This document shows, piece after piece, positions 1-8,454 of a DNA stretch of 64,000 nucleotides. The DNA comes from Paenirhizobium daejeonense. GTDB lineage: Bacteria; Pseudomonadota; Alphaproteobacteria; Rhizobiales; Rhizobiaceae. The translations under genes and the position numbers were made by a program. The stretch spans positions 1 through 64,000 of the forward strand of contig NZ_JACLAL010000012.1 of the NCBI RefSeq assembly GCF_014280875.1, written 5' to 3'. The notes beneath the pieces were generated by a model. It was not told the origin of the DNA. It was given only the letters and a program-made list of their open reading frames with translations, and did not search any database. Within the stretch, counting starts at the first letter, position 1. The number at the start of each line of letters is the position of its first letter.

Positions 1-1
1 A

Positions 2-675
2 GGTGACGACCCCGGGCCGGCGGGAAAGGTGTTTCTGGCCTACAAAAGGCTCGCGGCGGCGAGAGGGGCGACGGGCTCCCTATTCGCCGCGCAATTTGCC
101 GAGCTTCTCGGCCTTGTCTGGGATGACCGGCTTGCCACCGCTGTCGATCTTGCGGATGACGCGCTTCAGTCTGGTAGTGCGGTGCCCCTTGCGGCGGCGG
201 ATCTGGTGGCGGCGATCCTTGCCGAACGGCCGGACGCCGAGCCGCTTGCCTGGGCGCTCGCCGATGGATTGATCGCCGCCTCGCTGAAATGGGCGCATCC
301 AGTGCCGCTGCTGATGGCTGAGCGCTACGGTCCGGCCTTTCGGACAATCGGGGGCAGGGGGCGCGTACGGTCGGGCGAACCGGGCTTCCCGCGTGCCGTC
401 TGTCTGGCTTTGGTCGAGGGCACCGGCGTGGCATTACGCTTGGCGGGAGAGATCGGCCGCCGCGCCGACCAGCTTCTTGCCGTGGCGCCGAAGGTCAGGA
501 CCAAGGGTGCCGAGTCGTTATCCGCAAGTTGCTCGACGGGGACGCCGTGCCGGCCTCCGCGCCCGGCGGCACTCTCTCCCGCTGGGCCTCTACCCGGCTG
601 CTCGAGCGGCTGGAGAGCTTTGGCGCCGTTCGCGAACTGTCGGGCCGTTCGTCCTTCCGCATCTATGGATTATGA
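2..675 (+). pseudogene. DUF1403 family gene, partial at window edge and frameshifted
   Basis: The frame is already open at the first bases ([17 protein letters not shown]), so the gene begins before the window. It runs cleanly to about position 516, where the reading breaks. The frame one base over then continues the expected protein ([18 protein letters not shown] ... SFRIYGL) and stops at 673-675. Restoring one base in 'gagtcg(g)ttatc' would join the two parts as GAES-VIRKLL, so a single-base deletion is the simplest reading. DUF1403 proteins are of unknown function and are common on rhizobial plasmids, usually just before a ScpB-like gene, as here. A sequencing error cannot be excluded; otherwise the gene is inactive. 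Confidence 0.72.
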
Positions 676-863
676 GCATGGCTGGATCTCCTGCAACCAA
701 AGCATCCCGCCGGAAGGCGAACGCCGCAGACGAACGCCCGTTTGATCGGGATCTGGAGGACCCGCCGCCGGAACTACGCTGGCGGGAATGGATGCTGCGG
801 GTCGAAGCGGTGATGCGGATGAATTTGTCAGGCGCGCGACGCCGATTTCAACAAGCCGCGTAG
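672..863 (+). pseudogene. ScpB-like (SMC-Scp complex subunit) gene, truncated after about 45 codons
   Basis: The ATG at 672 overlaps the DUF1403 stop (ATGA), the usual coupling for this gene pair. The first 45 or so residues (SKASRRKAN-like basic stretch, then DLEDPPPELRWREWMLRVEAV) match the N-terminus I expect of the plasmid ScpB-like family. After that Val the sequence turns into an unrelated short tail (MRMNLSGARRRFQQAA) and stops at 863. ScpB proteins are normally around 200 residues with two winged helices, none of which is present. I see no C-terminal remainder downstream, so the gene was cut and the rest lost. The break near 810 is the likely left junction of the recombinase/HipBA module. 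Confidence 0.6.
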
Positions 864-978
864 ACTCAACGGTGGTTCAACTCCGGATCGAAGCGATCGG
901 ATTATTCCCGAGCAGACGCGGAGTTGGTTTCCGCATCCGCTCCTGATTCTTTGAAAGCCTATCTTTAGTTTGGCTGGT
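864..978. other. Short junction region between scpB fragment and recombinase gene
   Basis: No gene is visible. It lies between the truncated ScpB-like gene and the 3' end of the recombinase gene. If the module integrated by site-specific recombination, an attachment half-site could lie here, but I found no matching repeat at the other side (5143-5324). Confidence 0.3.
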
Positions 979-3336
979 CTAGGCGGCCTCCCAAACCTGG
1001 TTCAGAATCTTGGCCGCGAGCGCCGCCTTGTCTTGCGGGAGGAAGCGGCCATAATGCTGCTGCACCACATCCGGCGTATCCTGGATCGCATAGCTCGCCT
1101 GCTCGTAAGATCCGGTCTGCTTCAGAATGTGCGTTGCCAATATATCCCGCAAGTTATGTGGCCCGTGCGGCAGCAGGCCCTTAATCGCGCCGCGACCGGT
1201 ATAGGGATTGTAGATGCCGTATCGCTGGATGATCGTGCGCCAAGCCTCATAAAACTTTGTCGAGTCGTACGCCGCGTCATAGCTCGTCGTCTTGACGGTT
1301 TTAACAAAGAACGTTCCGGGATCTTTCGCGCTGCCGAGCAACACACCGCGATGCCGATTGATATAGGCTTCCAGATATTTATAGAGGTCGAGCAGATCGG
1401 GAAGGATCAGCCGGAACGGTTTTTGTCCGAAGAAGGACGAGCCGGAATTCTTGAAGGCTACCGATGGGATCAAAACTTCCCATCCACACTCGCGATCGCT
1501 CCACCGCAACTCTCCGCACTTCATATCTTCCAGCCGGCGCTCGGACGTCGGAAAATGGCCGCGGGGGCAAAGGCGAAGCTGGCGGAGGTTCTTCTGTCGA
1601 AGTCCCAGATGCAAGCCGAGCCGAAGCATCAGGAAGGAGCGGACGGCTTCGGCGGCCGGTCGCGGATAACGATCCGGATCCGGCATCCGCTTCAGGATCT
1701 CGTCGGTGATCTTGCGATATTCCGCCAGCGGACTGTCGGCTTCCAGTATCACCATGATCGGCTCGAACGGATCGCGATGGACGCGCATGACCCGTTGAAC
1801 CTCCTTCGAGCGGTTGGCGGCATGCCGGTGAAACGCGTCGCAGGCGCCGTGCCAGTCGCGCTTCGCGAATTCGATCTCTTCGGGTGCGATGAGGCCTTCG
1901 ATCGGTCGAACATTGTTCAGAAGCTCCGGGTGCTGCCTGATCCAGCCCACCTCTGCGCGGGTAAGAGCCTGCGCCACCATCAGCATGTCCTCCTCCCATT
2001 TGGTGTAGAATCCACGCCGCTGCTCGCGCCATTCCAGATACCAGTCCCAGACGCCCGGAAAGATCAGAAGGCCAAAGGTCAGCTGGCTGAGCGGGACGCC
2101 GCGACCCTTGACGATCCCAGTGGGCGAAGCAGCGAGTGCGCCGAACATCAATCCAAGATGCTCGACCTTCTGCGACGCCGTCTCCTCGCCCCAGACGCCG
2201 TTTCGCTGGAAACCGATCGCCGTTAGCGTCGAGGTCTTGAATCGGATCAGGTCCGCCATCTCAATAGCCAACCGCGGCGGCGCGTCGACAACGCCGGACA
2301 GCAGGTCCGGATCTTCGAACGAATGCTCCGCAATGCTGCTTGTGCCAACGGTCGGAAAGGGCGATCGGGGAGATAATGTTACTCCGCCATAGGTGACACC
2401 CGGAAAACGGATGGCATACCGTTGCTTGCTCGCCGCCGCCTGGTAGCGGCGATAATCGGTCGAGCCGGAAATGATCACTCGCCGCACCCAGTCGAGGATT
2501 TCTTCACGCTTCGAGAATGGCAGGCTGCCAAAGTCGTCCGGCAGATGCCAGGCCAGTCTTCGCCGTTCGGCGGGGCTGATGTCGCCAAGGTCATGACCGT
2601 GCAGTGATCGCGATTGGTGCGGCAGCTTCTCTTTAAAGTATCCTTGCCGCAGTTGGTAGCGACGCTCGATACGCGACAGGATGTCGAAACTGACAATGGA
2701 TCTCGGCGCACGTTCACCCTGGATCCACGACAACAGGGTCTTGTCGTCGAAGGTCTCGCCGAGGCGAACGATGGCGCGATAGAGCTGCCAATAACTGTCG
2801 CCGAACCGGCGCATGTGGTAGACCAGCGCGTCGCGGAAGGTTTCTGGATCGCCCGTCGCCTCGAACAGCGGTTCCGGAAACTCCTGTATCGGTTTCGGCT
2901 GTGAGCCTCTCTGTGCTGAAGCGGATAGGAAGTGAGCTCCGTCGCTTCCTATTCGTTGCGGCTTGCGCATGGACGATGTGGTCGACGTTGGCGCGCGCAT
3001 ATCAAGTTTTGTCGGTTTGGTTTTTGGCGCTGACGGTCGAACGTCTTCCAGGGCCGCTGGCGCGCCGAGCCAGCGGATGATGGCGTCGAGGCCGGGGCGG
3101 AGCTGCTTTTTCAGCTCCGTGGTCAGGTCTTCTTCGATCCCGCAGGCATCGGCGATGGCCACCCAGTTGATGCGGCCATGCAGCAAGGGCGGTGACTTGC
3201 GATAGATGATAAGGCTGATCAAGTAGGGCCTGATATTCTCCAAGGCCCGTTTCGATGTGGCCGGTGCAATGCGCACCTCACAGAATTCATAGATTTTTCG
3301 TTGAAACTGACGTGAGGCAATATCTTGTTTCGGCAT
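979..3336 (-). CDS. Large tyrosine recombinase/integrase (785 aa)
   Basis: The C-terminal part carries the tyrosine-recombinase layout: an Arg in LGLRQKNLRQLRL, an HNLRD box (H727-x-x-R730) and the likely nucleophile Tyr762 in QQHYGRF about 23 residues from the end. Such enzymes cut and rejoin DNA at specific sites through a 3'-phosphotyrosine. At 785 aa it is about twice the usual 300-400 aa; roughly 550 residues precede the catalytic part and are unrecognised. The position nine residues before the Tyr, usually His or Trp, is Asp or Gln in my alignment. It points away from hipBA and sits beside the interrupted ScpB-like gene, which fits a role in moving this module. Family certain enough; target and activity unknown. 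Confidence 0.75.
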   Translation of the reverse strand: MPKQDIASRQFQRKIYEFCEVRIAPATSKRALENIRPYLISLIIYRKSPPLLHGRINWVAIADACGIEEDLTTELKKQLRPGLDAIIRWLGAPAALEDVRPSAPKTKPTKLDMRAPTSTTSSMRKPQRIGSDGAHFLSASAQRGSQPKPIQEFPEPLFEATGDPETFRDALVYHMRRFGDSYWQLYRAIVRLGETFDDKTLLSWIQGERAPRSIVSFDILSRIERRYQLRQGYFKEKLPHQSRSLHGHDLGDISPAERRRLAWHLPDDFGSLPFSKREEILDWVRRVIISGSTDYRRYQAAASKQRYAIRFPGVTYGGVTLSPRSPFPTVGTSSIAEHSFEDPDLLSGVVDAPPRLAIEMADLIRFKTSTLTAIGFQRNGVWGEETASQKVEHLGLMFGALAASPTGIVKGRGVPLSQLTFGLLIFPGVWDWYLEWREQRRGFYTKWEEDMLMVAQALTRAEVGWIRQHPELLNNVRPIEGLIAPEEIEFAKRDWHGACDAFHRHAANRSKEVQRVMRVHRDPFEPIMVILEADSPLAEYRKITDEILKRMPDPDRYPRPAAEAVRSFLMLRLGLHLGLRQKNLRQLRLCPRGHFPTSERRLEDMKCGELRWSDRECGWEVLIPSVAFKNSGSSFFGQKPFRLILPDLLDLYKYLEAYINRHRGVLLGSAKDPGTFFVKTVKTTSYDAAYDSTKFYEAWRTIIQRYGIYNPYTGRGAIKGLLPHGPHNLRDILATHILKQTGSYEQASYAIQDTPDVVQQHYGRFLPQDKAALAAKILNQVWEAA

Positions 3337-3566
3337 GCTTAATATTCCTTCTCGGCCCCAATGCCGAGGGCGAGCCGAAATAGAAGCTCTCGTTTAACAA
3401 AGGATGTAACGTCCAGAACGGGAAGGTAGGCAGGTGAGGGCTGTCGCAAAATCCGGTGAAGCATCCGCACACATAGCCTAGCCTTCTAACAAAGCAGTAC
3501 GCCGTACTGGAACTATTGTGAACTTCGTGCTACATAAAGGCAAATTCTGTAGCGCGAAGGTTTCAT
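3337..3566. promoter_or_regulatory. Divergent promoter region with two inverted repeats, probable HipB operators
   Basis: The region separates the recombinase gene from hipB. Two inverted repeats stand out. One is CAGTAC-gcc-GTACTG at 3495-3509 (six-base perfect arms). The other pairs CTTCGTGCTACA (3523-3534) with TGTAGCGCGAAG (3548-3559), 11 of 12 bases matching, and ends only 7 bases before the hipB ATG. HipB-type proteins bind such palindromes to repress their own operon, so both are candidate autoregulatory sites. This is inference from position and symmetry only. Confidence 0.55.
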
Positions 3567-3902
3567 ATGCCTACTCCCCATCAACCGTCGGCGGCTGTCA
3601 GGCGAGCTTTGCGAAAGCTTGGTGCCGACATCCAGGATGCTCGCCGCCGCCGTAAGTTGCCGATGGCAGTCGTGGCAGAGCGAGCCTTCACCTCTCGCTC
3701 CACGCTGCAAAAGATCGAGGCGGGCGACACGAATGTCAGCATCGGAATCTATGCGGGCGTCCTTCAAGCTCTCGGTCTCCTCGACGGGCTAACCCAGCTT
3801 GCTGACATCAGCAACGACAGCATTGGCCAGGCGCTTGCCAGTGCCGATCTGCCAAAGCGCGTTCGCCTGAAGCCGGCGTCGGGATCGTCTCGCGATGGCT
3901 GA
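3567..3902 (+). CDS. hipB: HipB-like antitoxin, XRE-family DNA-binding protein
   Basis: A 111-aa protein whose middle (residues about 12-70) is an XRE helix-turn-helix: LGADIQDARRRRKLPMAVVA followed by ERAFTSRSTLQKIEAGDTNV. It is directly followed, with an eight-base overlap, by a HipA gene, the standard arrangement of the HipBA type II toxin-antitoxin system. HipB binds and neutralises the kinase toxin and represses the operon. The start at 3567 (ATG) lies just after a strong inverted repeat, which supports autoregulation. The basic C-terminal tail (PKRVRLKPASGSSRDG) may contact the toxin or DNA; that is a guess. Confidence 0.85.
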   Translation: MPTPHQPSAAVRRALRKLGADIQDARRRRKLPMAVVAERAFTSRSTLQKIEAGDTNVSIGIYAGVLQALGLLDGLTQLADISNDSIGQALASADLPKRVRLKPASGSSRDG

Positions 3903-5142
3903 CTTCGAGGTTCATATCGACCTTGCTGGAGAGACTCGTAGAATTGGTCTTGCGAGGAGCAATCGCATCCGCGGCTCCGAGACCATACTGTTCGAGTATG
4001 ACGATGCCTGGCTGAAGGATCCTGATCGCTTCTCGCTGGAACCCGCGCTTGCATTGACCCGTGGGGCCTTCGCTCCGCCGGCAGGATTGGCGACGTTCGG
4101 ATCGATCGGCGACTCCGCCCCCGACACCTGGGGACGACGGCTCATGCAGCGCGCCGAGCGTCGCAGCGCGGAACGCGAGGCGCGACCTGTTCGCACACTC
4201 ACCGAAAGCGATTACCTGCTGGGTGTCGCCGACGAAACCCGTCTTGGTGCGCTTCGATTCCGGTGGGTCGGGGAGGAGGTCTTCCAGGCTCCGATCCAGA
4301 CCGGTGTCCCGGCCGTCATCGAGCTTGGTCGGCTTCTGCAGATCACCGAGCGCATTCTGCGTGACGAGGAGACGGACGAGGATCTCCAGCTCATTTTCGC
4401 TCCCGGTTCGTCATTGGGCGGCGCGCGGCCGAAAGCATCAGTCATCGATCAGCATGGCCATCTGTCCATCGCCAAGTTTCCGAAGGAGACCGACGAATAC
4501 AGCATAGAGACCTGGGAGGAGATCGCCCTCCGGCTTGCTGATCAGGCCGGTATCGCGACCCCAAGTCACGAGTTGATCGAAGTGGCCGGTAAAGCCGTTA
4601 TGTTGTCTAGACGTTTCGACCGTGATGGCGCCGCCCGCATTCCATTTCTGTCAGCGATGGCAATGATGGGCGCCAGGGATGGCGAGCGCGGCAGTTACCC
4701 CGAAATTGTCGATGCGCTGGCCGAGCATGGCGCGCAAGGGAAGACGGATGCGCACGCTCTCTATCGCCGGGTAGTCTTCAACGTGCTCATCTCCAACGTC
4801 GACGATCATTTGCGCAATCACGGATTCCTGTGGTTGAGCAAGGTCGGCTGGTTGCTGTCGCCGGCCTACGATCTCAATCCCGTGCCGACCGATCTCAAGG
4901 CTAGGGTGCTGACCACCAATATCGATCTCGATGAAGGCACCTGCTCGCTCGATCTCCTGGAAGCCGCATCGGAATATTTTGCGCTGACGCTGGCCCAGGC
5001 ACGCATAATCGTCAAAGAGGTGGCGACCGTCACTGCGACCTGGCGTAAGACTGCCAAGGCGGTCGGCGCGCGAAGCAGCGAAATCAATCGTATGGCCAGC
5101 GCCTTCGAGCATGACGACCTGAAGCGTGCGCTTGCTCTATAG
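3895..5142 (+). CDS. hipA: HipA family serine/threonine kinase toxin
   Basis: A 415-aa HipA protein, about the normal length. The family phosphorylates tRNA synthetases (GltX for E. coli HipA), halting translation and inducing dormancy. Visible signs: the N-terminal HipA domain with DTWGRRLM near 77-84; a Gly/Ser-rich loop GSSLGGARPKASV at 171-183; SIAKFPK with a candidate ATP-binding Lys near 194; the catalytic loop NVDDHLRNHG at 301-310; and the metal-binding SPAYDLNP at 322-329. All key positions look intact, so the kinase should be active. The ATG overlaps the end of hipB, which couples translation. The target in this organism cannot be read from the sequence. Confidence 0.9.
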   Translation: MADFEVHIDLAGETRRIGLARSNRIRGSETILFEYDDAWLKDPDRFSLEPALALTRGAFAPPAGLATFGSIGDSAPDTWGRRLMQRAERRSAEREARPVRTLTESDYLLGVADETRLGALRFRWVGEEVFQAPIQTGVPAVIELGRLLQITERILRDEETDEDLQLIFAPGSSLGGARPKASVIDQHGHLSIAKFPKETDEYSIETWEEIALRLADQAGIATPSHELIEVAGKAVMLSRRFDRDGAARIPFLSAMAMMGARDGERGSYPEIVDALAEHGAQGKTDAHALYRRVVFNVLISNVDDHLRNHGFLWLSKVGWLLSPAYDLNPVPTDLKARVLTTNIDLDEGTCSLDLLEAASEYFALTLAQARIIVKEVATVTATWRKTAKAVGARSSEINRMASAFEHDDLKRALAL

Positions 5143-5222
5143 TTTTATTCTGTAAATTCAGCGAATAGGCGTGCACAATGAGCGTACTTTTAGTATACTT
5201 CAAGATAAATAGATGTATAATC

Positions 5223-5245
5223 ATCGATAAGGGTTACTTATCGAT
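5223..5245. repeat. Inverted repeat ATCGATAA-N7-TTATCGAT
   Basis: Eight-base perfect arms around seven bases, in the AT-rich gap (5143-5324) between hipA and the DUF1612-type gene. It is too AT-rich for a typical intrinsic terminator. It may be an operator for the next gene or a weak transcript end for hipBA. Confidence 0.45.
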
Positions 5246-5291
5246 TGTTAGGAGCTCAACTAGAAATCATACCATGTGAGGAACCGTAATG

Positions 5292-5314
5292 TTCTTATAG
5301 AGTTCCTATAAGAA
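5292..5314. repeat. Inverted repeat TTCTTATAG-N5-CTATAAGAA before the RHE_PE00001 gene
   Basis: Nine-base perfect arms around five bases, ending 10 bases before the first possible start of the next gene. Its place over the expected ribosome-binding and promoter zone suggests an operator or a translation-controlling hairpin. The downstream protein has a C-terminal DNA-binding domain and could bind it, but nothing here proves that. Confidence 0.45.
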
Positions 5315-5324
5315 ATCATTTACC

Positions 5325-6464
5325 ATGATTTCAATGGCTTACAATCTCGCAAAAATCAGCATAAACGCCTTGATGCGGCCGGCCTTCGACGCTGGTACCG
5401 CGCTGACGCGTCTGGACGAGCGTATTGCCCGTTCAGCGGTCGGGAGTGGGTGGATCGAACGTAAAAATTTCGCCGACGCCTGTGCCTCGCTGTGGATCGA
5501 CGGCGAACTCGTCCATCTCGAAGACCTCGTCCTCCATGACGCCACCCGCGATATTCGCACACCCACGCATGAGCTGACAATCGCCCGCGACGTGCTGCGA
5601 ACCCGTCGGCGCATCGCCGGCCAATCTCCGGATTGGGCTCTCTCTGTCGAGGGCATCCGCACGCTGCGGAAAACCTCGGAGATCGGGCTGGGCGGAGGGG
5701 ACGAGGTGACTGTGGCCGGAGTTATTCGGCCGGCCGTGGTGACCTACGCGGAAGGGGAGGGGGACGATGTCGACAGCATCGAAAATCTACCCGGCGTCGA
5801 CTATGCCGCCATTGATGCGGTGCTCGCCCGCTCCGAGGCTGCGATCGAAATCGCTACACGGCCCGGCCGGGGTGGCACGTCGGAGAAAGATCCGATGATC
5901 TATGACCTCGACTGGGACGAGGATGCCCGGCTGGATGAATGGCGCGGCGTGCTGCGCCAGGCCGAAAACTTGCCGGCGGTGCTGCAGGCCATCGTCGCCC
6001 TCGATGCCTGGAACGAGCTGGCCGTTTTGCAGCACGCCCCTTGGCTCGGCCGGCTATTTGCCGCCTCCATCCTGCGCCAGGCCGGCGTCACGACCGGTGC
6101 GAACCTGGCCACCATCAATCTGGGCCTCAAAACCATTCCGGTCGACCGCCGCCGGCATCGGGATCGGGAGACTCGGTTGCTCGCTATTGCTCACGGCTTC
6201 TTGGCGGCCGCCGAGATCGGCTTGAAAGAGCATGACCGCCTGACCCTGGCGAAAACGATGATGGACCGAAAACTGGAGGGACGGCGGACGTCGTCAAAAC
6301 TGCCTGAGCTGGTTGAGCTGGTGATGGCAAAGCCAATGGTGTCGACCGGCATGGTCGCAAAGACGCTCGAGGTCACGCCGCAGGCGGCGCGGCGGATTGT
6401 GATGGAACTCGGCCTCAGGGAGATGACGGGGAGGGGGAGGTTTCGGGCGTGGGGGATATTGTGA
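5325..6464 (+). CDS. RHE_PE00001 family protein (DUF1612 with helix-turn-helix)
   Basis: A 379-aa protein recognised from family wording such as [20 protein letters not shown] and [17 protein letters not shown]. This family is widespread on rhizobial plasmids, often near DUF1403 and ScpB-like genes, so it is probably the surviving right half of the cluster broken at 672-863. The last 60 residues ([20 protein letters not shown], then [22 protein letters not shown]) form a winged or helix-turn-helix DNA-binding end, so a regulatory or segregation role is plausible but unproven. The ATG at 5334 ([10 protein letters not shown]) matches the family N-terminus better than 5325; neither has a clear Shine-Dalgarno sequence. 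It appears full length. Confidence 0.8.
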   Translation: MISMAYNLAKISINALMRPAFDAGTALTRLDERIARSAVGSGWIERKNFADACASLWIDGELVHLEDLVLHDATRDIRTPTHELTIARDVLRTRRRIAGQSPDWALSVEGIRTLRKTSEIGLGGGDEVTVAGVIRPAVVTYAEGEGDDVDSIENLPGVDYAAIDAVLARSEAAIEIATRPGRGGTSEKDPMIYDLDWDEDARLDEWRGVLRQAENLPAVLQAIVALDAWNELAVLQHAPWLGRLFAASILRQAGVTTGANLATINLGLKTIPVDRRRHRDRETRLLAIAHGFLAAAEIGLKEHDRLTLAKTMMDRKLEGRRTSSKLPELVELVMAKPMVSTGMVAKTLEVTPQAARRIVMELGLREMTGRGRFRAWGIL

Positions 6465-6493
6465 GCAGATCACTCGGTTCGACAATAAAGGTC

Positions 6494-6664
6494 TTACAAT
6501 GAGGTGAGGGCGCCTCGGAGAACGCGCAAAAACTGACCGTCGAGCAAAATCGCTCGCTGTTCGGCGCCTTGGTCCTCGACGGAAAGGCTGGGGATCCTTG
6601 TAACCACCTTCAGGTCAAAGAAGCGCTGCCGGTAGTAGGAGACACAAGCGAAGGCCTTTGGGCT
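6494..6664 (-). other. Possible coding remnant of 56 residues, unrecognised
   Basis: Between the RHE_PE00001 gene and the nucleotidyltransferase gene lies a stop-to-stop minus-strand frame that reads like protein: SPKAFACVSYYRQRFFDLKV, then VTRIPSLSVEDQGAEQRAIL and LDGQFLRVLRGALTSL. It has no ATG, only this fragment is open, and I do not recognise the family. It could be the 3' end of a decayed gene or chance. Confidence 0.25.
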
Positions 6665-6671
6665 TCAGCAC

Positions 6672-7355
6672 CTAACCATACGGTGTCGCCAGGCTTTGTT
6701 CGTTAAGTTGTTTCAGAAGATGGATGCCAACTTGATTGGAAGTTAATACAAAGTGGTTTCTCCACGCGGATTCAGGCGCTTCTTGCCCAAGTGGGTCCGG
6801 CAGCTGCTCGAACTCGAGGAAAGAACGTAGGATCGCGACTGTGTGGGGGGAAGCACTACCGCGTCTTGTGGCAACCAAGTCGCTTGTGCCCCCGAAAGAG
6901 GACAAAGATATAAGCTTATCCGCGGCAAAAATCGGCCGTCCTTGCATTGCAGACTGGGCTATGAGCACCGTTCTCACTGACCAGGCGATGCGTTTGGCCA
7001 GGAGAATCGGCGGAATTGATTGGTGATGATGCACAAGATACCAGCCTAAGTCGCCGCCGTGGCGAACTTCGGCCTGGTAGGATAACTTGGGCTTGAAGAG
7101 GCCACGAAGAACTCCGAGCACGCCATTCGGATCGAGCACGCTCTTTGCCTCCAAGACAATATGGTACGCAAAAAGGTCGCCGTGAACCGCTTTGTCTTTC
7201 AACAATGAGAGCGGATAATAGGTCATTGAATGGTGACCATCGGTGACGTGATAGCTGCTGTTCTCGTCAGTAACCATGAGCAGGTCGTGATCTGAGTCTT
7301 CTTGCTGATCGCCTCGCGCCCAGCTTCCATATAGAAAAATGGCCTCAATAGTCAT
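6672..7355 (-). CDS. MNT-like nucleotidyltransferase
   Basis: A 227-aa protein opening almost at once with the polymerase-beta nucleotidyltransferase signature: FLYGSWARGDQQEDSDHDLL, that is Gly10-Ser11 followed by Asp22-x-Asp24, the metal-binding pair. The family transfers nucleotides to proteins, RNA or small molecules, and MNT members often act as antitoxins. The remaining 190 residues are a helical region I cannot assign. It lies 30 bases after the WYL regulator on the same strand, so the two are probably one operon divergent from the CBASS genes. It may be an added regulatory or toxin-control part of the CBASS locus, or an independent neighbour. Confidence 0.7.
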   Translation of the reverse strand: MTIEAIFLYGSWARGDQQEDSDHDLLMVTDENSSYHVTDGHHSMTYYPLSLLKDKAVHGDLFAYHIVLEAKSVLDPNGVLGVLRGLFKPKLSYQAEVRHGGDLGWYLVHHHQSIPPILLAKRIAWSVRTVLIAQSAMQGRPIFAADKLISLSSFGGTSDLVATRRGSASPHTVAILRSFLEFEQLPDPLGQEAPESAWRNHFVLTSNQVGIHLLKQLNEQSLATPYG

Positions 7356-7385
7356 TTCAAGCGGCCAGTCTTGTGAGGAATTGGC

Positions 7386-8309
7386 TCATTTGCCAAGTGC
7401 CCGTCTGATTGCCTGCTTTGATAGAAGACGCGTCGCCTTCATTGTCTGATCCACGATCTCACGATTCAAGAGCACAAGCTGTTGCTTGGAAGGATGGAGT
7501 TTTCCTGGTTCAACGTCCAGATTGTGCTCGGACATAAGATAGAAAGCCATGCTAAGCCGGACTGGGCAGACCAGCCGGTTATCGGTCATGCCATATTCGA
7601 CAGCTACACCGTCCTGCTGGATCCGAGGAAGCTCCGGGTTGGGGCCGATTTCGAGGTCGAGTGTGTGTGACCAGCCGTAATCCAAGTCTACGTCAACGGG
7701 AGTTGGTCCAGCCCTACGGAAGTCGGCAATGCGGTTTAAGTTGTAATCCCTGAACTCTTCGTGCTCCACGGAGTAGGCGCGAGCATACCAACGGCCAGAG
7801 TTGTAGAAGATTGCATGGGGCGCGATCGTTCGTGGAGCATCGGCATTTTCGGTAAGTGACCGATACTCGATGGTGATCAGGGTTTTATCACGGATCGCAT
7901 CCAAAACGCCGAGAAGCACCCGTGAACTCGTCGGCGTTCTCTTGATTGTCGTAACGTCAAGCGGGGGAACTTCGCTGAAATCGAACCAAGTTTCATCACG
8001 CTGCATCCAGCCATTGTCGATCGCCACGAGCTGGAGCAGGAACCTTTCGGAGCTTTGCTCGATCAAAGCCGGCTTGTAGGACGAGGTTCTGACATAGGTT
8101 TTGAGCCCGCGATCATATTCCATGTTCTGCGGTGCGAGCCGTTCGTACTGAGCTAGATCTGACGATGCCTGCTGCACAGAAATGTCAAAAGTGTCGCGGA
8201 TGTCACCCCGATTTACGCGCCGGTTCCAGAAAAGTCGGAAGTCGATGAACTCCAGACGCTTGCGAAGAGGCCACCTTTGGGGTGCTTCATCCAGGTTTTC
8301 CACAGCCAT
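7386..8309 (-). CDS. WYL-domain transcription regulator, CapW-like
   Basis: A 307-aa protein with three parts: an N-terminal winged helix (PLRKRLEFIDFRLFWNRRVN, then DIRDTFDISVQQASSDLAQY), a central WYL domain (about 130-220, with ITIEYRSLT, APHAIFYNSGRWYARAYS and NLNRIADFR) and a C-terminal WCX region. This is the build of CapW, a repressor that controls CBASS operons and whose WYL domain is thought to sense infection signals. It is transcribed away from the CBASS genes, and a palindrome stands in the shared promoter. I start it at 8309 (MAVENLDEAP); a longer frame reaches 8492 but would cross the promoter and operator. Confidence 0.82.
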   Translation of the reverse strand: MAVENLDEAPQRWPLRKRLEFIDFRLFWNRRVNRGDIRDTFDISVQQASSDLAQYERLAPQNMEYDRGLKTYVRTSSYKPALIEQSSERFLLQLVAIDNGWMQRDETWFDFSEVPPLDVTTIKRTPTSSRVLLGVLDAIRDKTLITIEYRSLTENADAPRTIAPHAIFYNSGRWYARAYSVEHEEFRDYNLNRIADFRRAGPTPVDVDLDYGWSHTLDLEIGPNPELPRIQQDGVAVEYGMTDNRLVCPVRLSMAFYLMSEHNLDVEPGKLHPSKQQLVLLNREIVDQTMKATRLLSKQAIRRALGK

Positions 8310-8339
8310 TCTCACATTTTTTGTTCTTAAATTCGATTT

Positions 8340-8362
8340 ATCCGTCGTGTTTCTTGACGGAT
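8340..8362. promoter_or_regulatory. Inverted repeat in the CBASS/capW divergent promoter, candidate CapW operator
   Basis: ATCCGTC at 8340-8346 and GACGGAT at 8356-8362 are perfect seven-base arms around nine bases, 31 bases before the WYL start and about 90 before the first CBASS frame. CapW-type dimers bind palindromes in this position and repress both directions. Assignment is by symmetry and place. Confidence 0.6.
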
Positions 8363-8454
8363 TGTCGCGTGATCCCCATCTTAATGCGTGCGATGGACTG
8401 AGGTCAACCAACCGACTTTTCCCGCAGCACACGCAACCGACGAGGAGGACGTCA

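Noticed and set aside
970-2226. Plus-strand 418-codon frame opposite the recombinase
   Set aside because: Antisense shadow of the recombinase catalytic region; no recognisable protein and no ribosome site.
5200-5330. Attachment site for the recombinase
   Set aside because: AT-rich inverted repeats are present but none matches sequence at the other edge (800-980), so no att pair can be claimed.
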